A DNA stretch of 64,000 bases from Citrobacter sp. RHB25-C09 (GTDB lineage Bacteria; Pseudomonadota; Gammaproteobacteria; Enterobacterales; Enterobacteriaceae): NCBI RefSeq assembly GCF_013836145.1, contig NZ_CP057483.1, positions 806,001-870,000 of the forward strand, in the 5' to 3' direction. Position numbers and translations under genes: made by a program. Within the stretch, counting starts at the first letter, position 1; each line of letters opens with the position of its first letter. The notes under the pieces are model-generated. The model was not told where the DNA came from, did no database searches, and saw only the letters and a program-made list of their open reading frames with translations. Positions 26,830-36,325 of this stretch are shown piece by piece.

Positions 26830-27645
26830 ATGCAGTACTGGGGAAAAATAATTGGCGTGGCGATGGCGCTGTTAATGGGCGGTGGCTTCTGGGGCGTGGT
26901 CCTCGGGTTGTTAATTGGTCATATGTTTGACAAAGCCCGCAGCCGAAAAATGGCGTGGTTTGCCAACCAGCGCGAGCGTCAGGCTCTCTTTTTTGCCACT
27001 ACCTTTGAGGTGATGGGGCATTTGACCAAATCGAAAGGTCGCGTCACGGAAGCTGACATCCAGGTTGCAAATGTGCTGATGGACCGGATGAATTTACACG
27101 GTGAATCGCGATCTGCCGCACAGAACGCATTTCGGATCGGAAAATCAGACAATTACCCGCTGCGTGAGAAGATGCGGCAGTTTCGCAGCGTCTGTTTTGG
27201 CCGTTTTGATCTCATTCGCATGTTTCTTGAGATTCAGATCCAGGCGGCGTTTGCAGATGGTTCACTTCATCCGAACGAGCGCGAAGTGCTGTATGTGATT
27301 GCCGAAGAATTGGGCATATCCCGTACCCAGTTCGATCAGTTCCTGCGGATGATGCAGGGCGGGGCGCAGTTTGGCGGTGGATATCAGCAGCAGTCCGCCG
27401 GCGGTGGCTGGCAGCAGGCGCAACGTGGCCCGACGCTGGAAGATGCCTGCAATGTATTAGGTGTTAAACCGACCGACGATGCGACCACCATCAAACGCGC
27501 CTATCGCAAGCTGATGAGCGAACACCATCCGGATAAGCTGGTAGCAAAAGGTCTGCCGCCCGAGATGATGGAGATGGCGAAGCAGAAGGCACAGGAAATT
27601 CAGAAAGCGTATGAATTGATCAAGGACCAAAAAGGGTTCAAGTAG
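26830..27645 (+). CDS. djlA: DjlA, membrane-anchored DnaK co-chaperone
   Basis: DjlA is an inner-membrane type III J-domain protein that stimulates DnaK and, when overproduced in E. coli, turns on the Rcs phosphorelay for colanic acid. The protein is 271 aa. One N-terminal membrane segment contains glycine repeats (MGGGFWGVVLGLLIG, about residues 16-30). A TerB-like helical domain follows, then a Gly/Gln-rich linker (GGGYQQQSAGGG). The C-terminal J domain has its HPD motif at residues 233-235. ATG at 26830 with GGAG upstream is clear. Confidence 0.96.
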   Translation: MQYWGKIIGVAMALLMGGGFWGVVLGLLIGHMFDKARSRKMAWFANQRERQALFFATTFEVMGHLTKSKGRVTEADIQVANVLMDRMNLHGESRSAAQNAFRIGKSDNYPLREKMRQFRSVCFGRFDLIRMFLEIQIQAAFADGSLHPNEREVLYVIAEELGISRTQFDQFLRMMQGGAQFGGGYQQQSAGGGWQQAQRGPTLEDACNVLGVKPTDDATTIKRAYRKLMSEHHPDKLVAKGLPPEMMEMAKQKAQEIQKAYELIKDQKGFK

Positions 27646-27685
27646 GATCCGGGCTATTTTACTTGCCATTTTGAACCAGGGAGTT

Positions 27686-27768
27686 GTAGGCCTGATAAGC
27701 GAAGCGCCATCAGGCAATTCAATGCCGGATGGCGGCATAAATGCCTTATCCGGCCTACAAAGTCTACG
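27686..27768. repeat. BIME (paired REP elements) between djlA and rluA
   Basis: GTAGGCCTGATAAGCG...CATCAGGCAA and AATGCCGGATGGCGG...TTATCCGGCCTAC lie between convergent genes. Confidence 0.88.
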
Positions 27769-27779
27769 ATTCCGTCGCG

Positions 27780-28439
27780 CTAAAAATCTGCCGGAGCCTT
27801 AAACGTCATACTGTTGCCAAAAGAGGGATGGGTAATGGTCAACATCTCGGCATGCAGCAGCAGGCGCGGCGCCAATGCCAGCGCTTCTGGCGGCGCATAA
27901 AAGCGGTCGCCAAGAATCGGGTGGCCCAGGGCCAGCATATGTACACGCAACTGGTGCGAACGCCCGGTGATCGGCTTGAGCACCACGCGTGCGGTATTAT
28001 CCGCCGCGTAGTCCACCACTTCATATTCAGTTTGCGCCGCTTTGCCGGTTTCGTAGCACACCTTTTGCTTTGGTCGGTTTGGCCAGTCGCAGATAAGCGG
28101 TAGATCCACCAGCCCCTCGGCGGGCGTAGGGTGTCCCCAAACCCGCGCGACGTACTGCTTTTTCGGCTCGCGTTCCCGGAACTGGCGCTTCAAGTCACGC
28201 TCTGCTGCTTTGGTCAGCGCCACTACAATTACACCGCTGGTAGCCATATCCAGTCGATGTACGGACTCAGCCTGCGGATAATCGCGCTGGATGCGTGTCA
28301 TCACACTGTCTTTGTGTTCCTCAAGACGACCTGGTACGGACAACAAGCCGCTCGGCTTATTGACCACCATTATGTGTTCATCCTGATACAGGATCACCAG
28401 CCAGGGTTCCTGCGGCGGATTGTAGTTTTCCATCCCCAT
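27780..28439 (-). CDS. rluA: RluA, dual-specificity rRNA/tRNA pseudouridine synthase
   Basis: RluA makes pseudouridine 746 in 23S rRNA and pseudouridine 32 in several tRNAs. The protein is 219 aa from the ATG at 28439, which gives the E. coli start MGMENYNPPQEPW. The open frame extends 19 codons upstream toward rapA but lacks similarity there. The catalytic Asp64 is in HRLDMATSG (61-69), and the family motifs GRSHQLRVHM and LLLHA follow. It lies 11 bases after rapA, probably on the same message. Confidence 0.96.
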   Translation of the reverse strand: MGMENYNPPQEPWLVILYQDEHIMVVNKPSGLLSVPGRLEEHKDSVMTRIQRDYPQAESVHRLDMATSGVIVVALTKAAERDLKRQFREREPKKQYVARVWGHPTPAEGLVDLPLICDWPNRPKQKVCYETGKAAQTEYEVVDYAADNTARVVLKPITGRSHQLRVHMLALGHPILGDRFYAPPEALALAPRLLLHAEMLTITHPSFGNSMTFKAPADF

Positions 28440-28450
28440 TTGTCGCTCCG

Positions 28451-31357
28451 TTATTGATGCGTGACGACGATCAGACGCAACGCATCCAGACGCCATCCCG
28501 CCTGGCTGAGGCTTTCCAGCACCTGCTGACGATTGCTCTCAATCGCCGCGAGTTCGTCATCACGAATGTTCGGGTTGACGGCGCGCAGTGCTTCCAGACG
28601 CGACAGCTCCGCAGACAGCTTTTCATCGGCTTCATTGCGCGCGGCGTCAATCAGCGCACGGGCAGACTTCTCAACCTGCGCTTCACCCTGTTGCAGAATC
28701 GCATGCACTTCCTGCTGCACCGCATTGACCAACTTGCTGCCAGTGTGGCGGTTCACCGCGCTCAGCTGGCGATTGAAGGTTTCAAACTCCACCTGTGACG
28801 CCAGGTTGTTGCCGTTTTTATCCAGCAGCATGCGTACCGGCGTTGGTGGCAGGAAGCGGTTGAGCTGGAGTTGCTTCGGTGCCTGGGCTTCCACTACATA
28901 CACCAGTTCCAGCAGCAGCGTGCCGACCGGCAGTGCTTTGTTCTTCAGCAGAGAAATCGTGCTGCTGCCGGTGTCGCCGGAGAGGATCAGATCCAGACCG
29001 TTACGAATCAGCGGATGTTCCCAGGTGATGAACTGCGCATCTTCACGCGACAGGGCGACATCGCGTTCAAAGGTAATGGTACAGCCGTCTTCCGGCAGAC
29101 CAGGGAAATCGGGCACCAGCATATGGTCGGACGGCGTCAGCACAATCAGGTTTTCGCCGCGATCGTCCTGATTAATCCCAACGATATCAAACAGGTTCAT
29201 AGAGAAAGCGATCAGACTGGTATCGTCATCCTGCTCTTCAATGCTTTCAGCCAGTTGCTGCGCCTTCTCACCGCCGTTGGAGTGGATCTCCAGCAGACGG
29301 TCACGACCTTGTTCCAGCTGTGCCTTCAGCGCTTCATGCTGTTCACGGCAGGTTTTGATCAACTCATCAAAGCCGTCCGTTTGTTCCGGCGCGGCCAGAT
29401 AGTTAATCAGGTCGTTGTAGACCGTATCATAAATGGCGCGACCGGTCGGGCAGGTGTGTTCAAATGCGTCCAGACCTTCGTGATACCAGCGAACCAGCAC
29501 CGACTGCGCGGTTTTCTCTAAATACGGAACGTGGATCTGGATATCATGCGCCTGACCGATGCGGTCGAGGCGACCAATACGCTGTTCCAGCAGATCCGGG
29601 TTGAACGGCAGATCAAACATCACCAGGTTACTGGCAAACTGGAAGTTACGTCCTTCAGAACCGATTTCTGAACACAGCAGGACCTGTGCTCCGCTGTCTT
29701 CTTCACCGAACCAGGCGGCGGCGCGGTCACGTTCGATAATTGACATGCCTTCATGGAATACGGCGGCACGAATACCTTCGCGCTCGCGCAGCACTTGTTC
29801 AAGCTGCAATGCGGTAGTTGCTTTCGCACAAATGACCAGCACTTTCTGTGAACGGTGGCTGGTCAGATACCCCATCAGCCACTCAACGCGCGGGTCGAAG
29901 TTCCACCATGTTCCGCTATCGCCTTCAAATTCCTGATAAATTTGTTCCGGATAAAGCATATCCCGCGCGCGGTCTTCCGCGCTTTTCCGCGCGCCCATGA
30001 TGCCGGAGACTTTAATCGCTGTCTGGTACTGCGTCGGCAGCGGCAGCTTAATAGTGTGCAGCTCGCGCTTCGGGAAGCCTTTCACGCCGTTACGGGTGTT
30101 ACGGAACAGTACGCGGCTGGTGCCGTGACGGTCCATCAACATCGAAACCAGCTCCTGACGCGCATTCTGAGCGCCGTCGCGGTCGCTGTTCGCCGTTTGC
30201 AGAAGGGGTTCAATATCCTGCTCGCCAATCAGTTCACCCAGCATATTGAGTTCGTCATTGCTGAGCTTATTCCCCGCCAGCAGCATCGCGACGGCATCCG
30301 CCACCGGACGGTAGTTTTTTTGTTCTTCCACAAACTGAGCGAAGTCGTGGAAGCGACTCGGGTCCAGCAGGCGCAGACGGGCAAAGTGGCTTTCCATGCC
30401 CAGTTGTTCGGGGGTGGCGGTCAGCAACAGAACGCCCGGCACGCGCTCAGCCAGTTGTTCGATCGCCAGATATTCGCGGCTCGGCGCATCTTCGCTCCAG
30501 ACAAGATGATGCGCTTCATCGACCACCATCAGATCCCATTCGGCGTCACAGAGATGTTCCAGACGCTGTTTATTGCGACGGGTAAAATCGAGCGAGCAGA
30601 TCACCAGTTGTTCAGTTTCAAACGGGTTGAGAGCATCATGCTGCGCTTCGGCGTAACGCTCGTCGTCAAACAGGGCGAAGCGCAGGTTAAAGCGGCGCAG
30701 CATTTCAACCAGCCACTGATGCTGTAAGGTTTCCGGAACAATAATCAGCACGCGTTCAGCCGCGCCGGAAAGCAGTTGCTGATGCAGGATCATCCCGGCT
30801 TCAATGGTTTTACCGAGGCCTACTTCATCCGCGAGCAGGACGCGCGGCGCGTGGCGACGACCGACGTCATGGGCGATGTTAAGCTGATGCGGGATCAGGC
30901 TGGTGCGCTGACCGCGCAGGCCGCTCCACGGCATACGGTACTGCTCGCTTTGAAATTTACGCGCGCGATAGCGCAGGGCAAAGCGGTCCATGCGATCAAT
31001 TTGCCCGGCAAACAGGCGATCCTGCGGTTTACTGAACGCCAGTTTGCTGTCCAGCAGGACTTCACGCAGCGTCACGCCAGGTTCTTCGGTATCCAGACGA
31101 GTACCAATATAGGAAAGCAAACCATTTTCTTCTTTTACTTCATCGATTTGCAGTTGCCAGCCTTCATGGCTGGTAATGGTATCCCCGGGGTTGAACATCA
31201 CGCGGGTCACGGGAGAATCACTGCGCGCATACAGACGGTTTTCACCAGTGGAAGGAAAAAGTAAGGTGACGGTTCGCGCATCCATGGCGACAACGGTACC
31301 AAGTCCTAGTTCGCTTTCTGTATCGCTGATCCAGCGTTGACCAAGTGTAAAAGGCAT
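28451..31357 (-). CDS. rapA: RapA (HepA), RNA polymerase-recycling SWI2/SNF2 ATPase
   Basis: RapA binds RNA polymerase and uses ATP to help release stalled post-termination complexes. The protein is 968 aa, the E. coli length. N-terminal Tudor-like domains (about 1-107) precede the Snf2 ATPase core. The core has Walker A at 177-184 (DEVGLGKT, Lys183), the DEAH box in VVDEAHHLV, and motif VI QRIGRLDRIGQ. The C-terminal RapA-specific domains fill the last 300 residues. It lies upstream of rluA and downstream of polB, all on the minus strand. Confidence 0.97.
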   Translation of the reverse strand: MPFTLGQRWISDTESELGLGTVVAMDARTVTLLFPSTGENRLYARSDSPVTRVMFNPGDTITSHEGWQLQIDEVKEENGLLSYIGTRLDTEEPGVTLREVLLDSKLAFSKPQDRLFAGQIDRMDRFALRYRARKFQSEQYRMPWSGLRGQRTSLIPHQLNIAHDVGRRHAPRVLLADEVGLGKTIEAGMILHQQLLSGAAERVLIIVPETLQHQWLVEMLRRFNLRFALFDDERYAEAQHDALNPFETEQLVICSLDFTRRNKQRLEHLCDAEWDLMVVDEAHHLVWSEDAPSREYLAIEQLAERVPGVLLLTATPEQLGMESHFARLRLLDPSRFHDFAQFVEEQKNYRPVADAVAMLLAGNKLSNDELNMLGELIGEQDIEPLLQTANSDRDGAQNARQELVSMLMDRHGTSRVLFRNTRNGVKGFPKRELHTIKLPLPTQYQTAIKVSGIMGARKSAEDRARDMLYPEQIYQEFEGDSGTWWNFDPRVEWLMGYLTSHRSQKVLVICAKATTALQLEQVLREREGIRAAVFHEGMSIIERDRAAAWFGEEDSGAQVLLCSEIGSEGRNFQFASNLVMFDLPFNPDLLEQRIGRLDRIGQAHDIQIHVPYLEKTAQSVLVRWYHEGLDAFEHTCPTGRAIYDTVYNDLINYLAAPEQTDGFDELIKTCREQHEALKAQLEQGRDRLLEIHSNGGEKAQQLAESIEEQDDDTSLIAFSMNLFDIVGINQDDRGENLIVLTPSDHMLVPDFPGLPEDGCTITFERDVALSREDAQFITWEHPLIRNGLDLILSGDTGSSTISLLKNKALPVGTLLLELVYVVEAQAPKQLQLNRFLPPTPVRMLLDKNGNNLASQVEFETFNRQLSAVNRHTGSKLVNAVQQEVHAILQQGEAQVEKSARALIDAARNEADEKLSAELSRLEALRAVNPNIRDDELAAIESNRQQVLESLSQAGWRLDALRLIVVTHQ

Positions 31358-31489
31358 ATTTGTTTGGCTCTATCTCTTTGTTTGCAGGCAATAATTACCC
31401 ACTGCCAAAAGAAGGGTTGGCAGCACGGTGAGTTGGGTCCTGGAATGGAAGGGCGCTATGGTAATGGATGAAGACGGATTCGTCACGCT

Positions 31490-33841
31490 TCAAAATAACC
31501 CTAATTGGCCTGTCAGTAGTGTAGCAAAGTTATCATCAACGAACGGAAGAATTCCTTCCGCGACGGGTTCTAACTGGCGTGTCAGGTAGTGTTCGTAGTC
31601 CAGGGCTGAATGCTGATAATCAAGGGGCTCCGGGCCGTTTACCGTCCAGACGTATTTGATAGTACCACGATTTTGGTACTGTGCCGGACGCCCGCGCTTC
31701 AGGTTTTCTTCATCCGCCAGTCGCGCGGCGCGAACGTGCGGTGGGACGTTGCGCTGGTATTCACTTAACGGGCGGCGCAGGCGTTTACGATACACCAGCC
31801 GATCGTCCAGTTCCCCTGCCATGAGCTTATCGATCGTCTCCCGAACGTAATCCTGATACGGCTCGTTACGAAATACCCGCAGATAAAGATCCTGCTGGAA
31901 CTGTTGCGCCAGCGGCGTCCAGTCGGTGCGCACCGTTTCCAGGCCTTTAAACACCATCCGCGGCGTATCGCCTTCCTGGATCATGCCTGCGTAGCGCTTT
32001 TTACTGCCGGTATCCGCCCCGCGAATGGTGGGCATTAAGAAGCGGCAGAAATGCGTTTCATACTCCAGTTCCAGCGCGCTGGTCAGGTTTTGTTGCTGTA
32101 GCGATTGCGTCCACCAGGCGTTGACGTGCTTCACCAGGGCGCGGCCGATTTTCGCGGCGTCCTCTTCCGTGTGGGCACGCTTCAGCCAGACAAAGGTGGA
32201 GTCGGTGTCGCCGTAGATGACGTCATAGCCCTGGGCTTCTATCAGTGCTTTGGTCTGGCGCATAATCGCATGGCCGCGCATAGTGATCGACGAGGCGAGA
32301 CGAGGATCGAAAAAGCGACAGGCGGTTGTGCCGAGCACGCCATAAAAAGCATTCATAATGATCTTCAGCGCCTGAGACAGCGGTTTGTTGCCGTGTCGCT
32401 TGGCATCGTCACGTCCTTGCCAGATCTGGGTTACGATCTCCGGCAGGCAGTGTTTTTCCCGCGAGAACCAGGCGTCGAGGAACCCTTCAGTGCTGTGTTC
32501 AGGGTCAGGATGCGCCATACCTTCTACCAGGCCCACCGGGTCAATCAAAAAGGTGCGGATAATCGAGGGGTAAAGGCTTTTATAGTCCAGTACCAGTACG
32601 GAATCGTACAGGCCGGGACGCGAATCCATTACGTAACCGCCGGGGCTGGCGTGCGGCGGAACTTCACCCAGATTTGGCGCAACGTATCCGGCACGGTGCA
32701 TACGCGGGAAATAAAGATGCCCAAACGCAGCGACCGATCCGCCGTGGCGATCGACCGGTAGCCCGTTGACCGTCGAGCGTTCTAACAAAAACGGCATGAT
32801 CTCGGTTTTGTGGAAAATCCGCGTCACCAGTTCACAGTCTTTGAGGTTATAGGTGGCAAGTGCGGGCTTATCTTCCGCAAAACGGCGATCGATTTCGTCC
32901 ATCCGATCCCACGGGTTGTCGATCGACTTACCCTCGCCAAGCAGCTCCTGCGAGACGGTTTCCAGCGAAAATGAGGAGAAATTCCAGAAGGCGGATTTAA
33001 GCGCCTCAATGCCGTCAATAATCAGTCGCCCTTTGGCCTGGGCGAAGAATACGCCATTCTTAAAACCGTGCTCGCGCCACTCCAGTTCACTGTTGTCGCG
33101 GCCAAAGCGTAGGGGAATACGATAACGTTCGGCGTGCTTTTGCAGGACGCGCAGATCGAACTGCACCACGTTCCAGCCGATAATCACATCCGGATCGTGA
33201 CGGGCAATCCATTCGTTTAACTTTTCCAGCAGCTGTGGACGGCTGGCTACGTATTCAAGTTGGAAGTCCAGCGCGGAGGCGTCACCGTTCGGCGGGCCGA
33301 GCATATACACGATGCGCTGACCGCATCCTTCCAGTCCGATGCTGTACAGTTCGCCGTGGCGGGTAGTTTCAATATCCAGCGACAGCCATTTGAGCGGCGG
33401 ACGATAGTCCGGATGGGGTTTTAGTCGCGCATTCACCAGCGCCCCATTGCGCATTTCACCGTCCACCCACACTGGCGAGGTGATAAAACGCTCCATCAGA
33501 TAGCGTTCAGGCGGTCGCACATCGCCTTCGTAAACCGTCACGCCATTTTCACGCAGCAGTTTTTCCAGACGCATCAGCTGACGATGGGAACGGCAATAGA
33601 GGCCGGAAACGGCCTGGCGATGAAAATCTTTGAGGCTGAGCGGTGTGAGGCGATAGCCGTTTTCCCCATTTAACAGCGAGTTGACGCGCGGGACCTGATG
33701 AGTGGGAATAAACGCCACCGACTCCTGCGGCGCAAGGGTAACCAGCAAAGGTCCGCCGTCTGTTGCCAGCCAGAAGGACACCTCTGTTCCCTGCGACGTA
33801 TCCCGCCAGTGTCGGGTTAAAATAAAGCCAGCCTGCGCCAC
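31490..33841 (-). CDS. polB: DNA polymerase II (PolB), SOS-induced family B polymerase
   Basis: PolB is a high-fidelity family B polymerase used in replication restart and some translesion bypass, and is part of the SOS response (dinA). The protein is 783 aa, the E. coli length. The 3'-5' exonuclease Exo I motif has Asp156 and Glu158 (SLDIETTRHGE). Exo II lies in GWNVVQFDLR. Polymerase motif A is DYKSLYPSII and motif C is YGDTDS. The end GQLGLF is a typical sliding-clamp-binding peptide. A LexA box lies 54 bases upstream. Confidence 0.97.
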   Translation of the reverse strand: MAQAGFILTRHWRDTSQGTEVSFWLATDGGPLLVTLAPQESVAFIPTHQVPRVNSLLNGENGYRLTPLSLKDFHRQAVSGLYCRSHRQLMRLEKLLRENGVTVYEGDVRPPERYLMERFITSPVWVDGEMRNGALVNARLKPHPDYRPPLKWLSLDIETTRHGELYSIGLEGCGQRIVYMLGPPNGDASALDFQLEYVASRPQLLEKLNEWIARHDPDVIIGWNVVQFDLRVLQKHAERYRIPLRFGRDNSELEWREHGFKNGVFFAQAKGRLIIDGIEALKSAFWNFSSFSLETVSQELLGEGKSIDNPWDRMDEIDRRFAEDKPALATYNLKDCELVTRIFHKTEIMPFLLERSTVNGLPVDRHGGSVAAFGHLYFPRMHRAGYVAPNLGEVPPHASPGGYVMDSRPGLYDSVLVLDYKSLYPSIIRTFLIDPVGLVEGMAHPDPEHSTEGFLDAWFSREKHCLPEIVTQIWQGRDDAKRHGNKPLSQALKIIMNAFYGVLGTTACRFFDPRLASSITMRGHAIMRQTKALIEAQGYDVIYGDTDSTFVWLKRAHTEEDAAKIGRALVKHVNAWWTQSLQQQNLTSALELEYETHFCRFLMPTIRGADTGSKKRYAGMIQEGDTPRMVFKGLETVRTDWTPLAQQFQQDLYLRVFRNEPYQDYVRETIDKLMAGELDDRLVYRKRLRRPLSEYQRNVPPHVRAARLADEENLKRGRPAQYQNRGTIKYVWTVNGPEPLDYQHSALDYEHYLTRQLEPVAEGILPFVDDNFATLLTGQLGLF

Positions 33842-33894
33842 GGTATCTACCCATCCAAAAACCAGCGTTAATTATAACCTGGTTTCGTTGATGA

Positions 33895-33914
33895 TACTGT
33901 TATTTTGTACAGGT
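33895..33914. promoter_or_regulatory. LexA box controlling polB
   Basis: TACTGTTATTTTGTACAGGT contains CTGT-N8-ACAG, the LexA operator core. It lies 54 bases upstream of the polB start codon, as expected for this SOS gene. Confidence 0.85.
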
Positions 33915-34019
33915 AATCTGCGGCATCTGCTGCAAAAGAATGATTCGCGCAGCAATGGCTGCGCTGAATGTTCAAAGGACATATCCGTAGGCCGATAAAT
34001 ATGGCCTTTAACAGTAAAC

Positions 34020-34715
34020 TTACTGGCCGTAATAAGCTTTAGCGCCATGCTTGCGCAGATAGTGTTTATCCAGCAGGGTTTGCTGCATATCGGGTAGCTG
34101 CGGGGCGAGCTGGCGACAGAAAATGCCCATATAGGCCACTTCTTCGAGGACTATCGCATTGTGCACCGCGTCTTCGGCATTTTTCCCCCACGCAAAGGGG
34201 CCGTGAGAATGCACCAGCACCCCTGGCATCTGCGCGGCGTCGATACCCTGCTTTTCAAAGGTTTCGACGATCACATTACCTGTCTCCCATTCGTATTCGC
34301 CGTTAATTTCCGCGTCGGTCATTTTGCGGGTGCAGGGAATGGTGCCGTAGAAATAGTCCGCGTGGGTCGTCCCCGTCGCCGGAATCGGCTGGCCGGCCTG
34401 CGCCCAGATGGTGGCGTGGCGCGAATGAGTATGCACAATGCCGCCAATGGTCGGAAATGCCTGGTAAAGCAGGCGATGGGTGGGGGTATCAGAGGAGGGT
34501 TTTTTCATCCCTTCCACCACTTCCCCCGTGGCGATACTGACAACCACCATGTCTTCTGCGCTCATCACGCTGTAATCAACGCCGGAGGGTTTAATCACAA
34601 AGACACCGCGTTCACGATCGACCGCGCTAACATTCCCCCAGGTGAGAGTGACCAGGTTATGCTTTGGCAGCGCCAGATTGGCTTCCAGTACCTGACGTTT
34701 GAGATCTTCGAGCAT
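34020..34715 (-). CDS. araD: AraD, L-ribulose-5-phosphate 4-epimerase
   Basis: AraD converts L-ribulose 5-phosphate to D-xylulose 5-phosphate, the last step of arabinose catabolism before the pentose phosphate pathway. The protein is 231 aa from the ATG at 34715 (MLEDLKRQVLEA as in E. coli). The open frame runs 17 codons further up into REP sequence, which is not coding. The zinc ligands are His95 and His97 (VHTHSRH) and His171 (LVHSHGPF). It is the third gene of araBAD, separated from araA by a BIME. Confidence 0.97.
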   Translation of the reverse strand: MLEDLKRQVLEANLALPKHNLVTLTWGNVSAVDRERGVFVIKPSGVDYSVMSAEDMVVVSIATGEVVEGMKKPSSDTPTHRLLYQAFPTIGGIVHTHSRHATIWAQAGQPIPATGTTHADYFYGTIPCTRKMTDAEINGEYEWETGNVIVETFEKQGIDAAQMPGVLVHSHGPFAWGKNAEDAVHNAIVLEEVAYMGIFCRQLAPQLPDMQQTLLDKHYLRKHGAKAYYGQ

Positions 34716-34733
34716 ATTTATCTCCTTGCCCAA

Positions 34734-34809
34734 TGGCGCTTCGCTAATCCGGCCTACAGGAAGCACATCCCCGTAGGCCGGATTAGGCCTTTACGCCGCC
34801 ATCCGGCAA
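34734..34809. repeat. BIME (REP pair) between araA and araD
   Basis: ATGGCGCTTCGC..ATCCGGCCTAC and GTAGGCCGGATTAGG...CATCCGGCAA form a pair inside the operon, in the gap between the araA stop and the araD start. REP hairpins here could lower araD expression relative to araBA; that effect is inferred. Confidence 0.85.
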
Positions 34810-34812
34810 CTG

Positions 34813-36315
34813 TTAGCGTTTAAAACCGTAATAAACGTCATTCCAGCGCAGCGCGTCTTTAAAGGCGGGCAGGCGAGTATCGTTATCAATGACGGCGATT
34901 TCGATATCGTGCATTTCCGCGAACTGGCGCATGTCGTTCAGATCCAGCGCATGGCTGAACACGGTATGGTGCGCGCCGCCCGCCAGGATCCACGCTTCGG
35001 AGGCGGTTGGCAGATCCGGCTGTGCTTTCCACAGCGCGTTAGCTACCGGCAGTTTCGGCAGGGAGTGCGGCGTTTTCACGGTATCGATGCAGTTCACCAG
35101 CAGGCGATAGCGATCGCCGAGATCGATCAGGCTGGCGACAACCGCCGGGCCTGTTTGGGTGTTGAAGATCAGACGCGCGGGATCGTCTTTACCGCCGATG
35201 CCGAGATGCTGGACATCGAGGATCGGTTTTTCTTTCACGGCGATAGACGGACACACTTCCAGCATATGCGAGCCGAGCACCAGATCGTTGCCCTTCTCGA
35301 AGTGGTAGGTGTAATCCTCCATAAACGAGGTGCCGCCCTGCAGACCGGTTGACATCACCTTCATGATGCGAAGCAGAGCGGCAGTTTTCCAGTCGCCTTC
35401 ACCGGCAAAGCCGTAGCCCTGCTGCATCAGACGCTGCACGGCCAGTCCAGGAAGCTGTTTCAGACCGTGTAAATCTTCAAAGGTGGTTGTGAACGCGTGG
35501 AAACCACCCTGTTCAAGAAAGCGTTTCATCCCCAGCTCAATACGCGCCGCTTCGAAGACATTCTGGCGCTTTTCGCCGTGCACCTGGGTCGCGGGAGTGA
35601 GGGTATAGCTGCTCTCATACTCGTCGATTAGCGCGTTGATATCCCCATTGCTGATGGAGTTCACCACCTGCACCAGATCGCCCACCGCCCAGGTGTTCAC
35701 CGAGAAGCCGAATTTGATCTGCGCGGCAACTTTATCGCCGTCGGTCACTGCCACTTCGCGCATGTTGTCGCCAAAACGGCACACTTTCAGGTTACGGGTG
35801 TCCAGTTTCGACACGGCGTGGCGCATCCAGGAGCCAATACGCTCGTGAGCCTGCTTATCCTGCCAGTGGCCGGTAACGACTGAATGCTGCTGACGCATAC
35901 GTGCGCCGATGAAGCCGAACTCGCGGCCGCCGTGCGCGGTCTGGTTCAGGTTCATAAAGTCCATATCAATGCTGTCCCACGGCAGGGCGGCATTGAATTG
36001 GGTATGGAACTGCAGCAGTGGCTTGTTGAGGATCGTCAGACCGTTGATCCACATTTTGGCTGGCGAGAAGGTGTGCAGCCAGACCACCAGTCCCGCACAG
36101 CGATCGTCGTAGTTGGCATCACGGCAAATGTGGGTGATCTCATCCGGCGACGTGCCGAGCGGTTTTAACACCAGTTTGCACGGCAGTTTGGCTTCGCTGT
36201 TCAACGCCTTGACGACGTGTTCCGCGTGCTGGGTTACCTGACGCAGGGTTTCCGGGCCGTACAGATGTTGGCTGCCAATTACAAACCACACTTCATAATT
36301 ATCAAAAATAGTCAT
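34813..36315 (-). CDS. araA: AraA, L-arabinose isomerase
   Basis: AraA converts L-arabinose to L-ribulose, using Mn2+ in a hexameric cytoplasmic enzyme. The protein is 500 aa, the E. coli length, and highly similar throughout (start MTIFDNYEVWFVIGSQHLYGPE). The FMEDYTYHFEKGNDLVLGSHMLEVCPSI segment carries conserved active-site acidic and histidine residues, and LAGGAHHTVFSHAL holds the C-terminal histidines. It begins 10 bases after the araB stop. Confidence 0.97.
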   Translation of the reverse strand: MTIFDNYEVWFVIGSQHLYGPETLRQVTQHAEHVVKALNSEAKLPCKLVLKPLGTSPDEITHICRDANYDDRCAGLVVWLHTFSPAKMWINGLTILNKPLLQFHTQFNAALPWDSIDMDFMNLNQTAHGGREFGFIGARMRQQHSVVTGHWQDKQAHERIGSWMRHAVSKLDTRNLKVCRFGDNMREVAVTDGDKVAAQIKFGFSVNTWAVGDLVQVVNSISNGDINALIDEYESSYTLTPATQVHGEKRQNVFEAARIELGMKRFLEQGGFHAFTTTFEDLHGLKQLPGLAVQRLMQQGYGFAGEGDWKTAALLRIMKVMSTGLQGGTSFMEDYTYHFEKGNDLVLGSHMLEVCPSIAVKEKPILDVQHLGIGGKDDPARLIFNTQTGPAVVASLIDLGDRYRLLVNCIDTVKTPHSLPKLPVANALWKAQPDLPTASEAWILAGGAHHTVFSHALDLNDMRQFAEMHDIEIAVIDNDTRLPAFKDALRWNDVYYGFKR

Positions 36316-36325
36316 TGTCGTGTCC

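Noticed and set aside
29855..30727. A 290-codon open frame on the plus strand opposite rapA
   Set aside because: It is an antisense shadow rich in Gln, His and Arg; no domain is visible.
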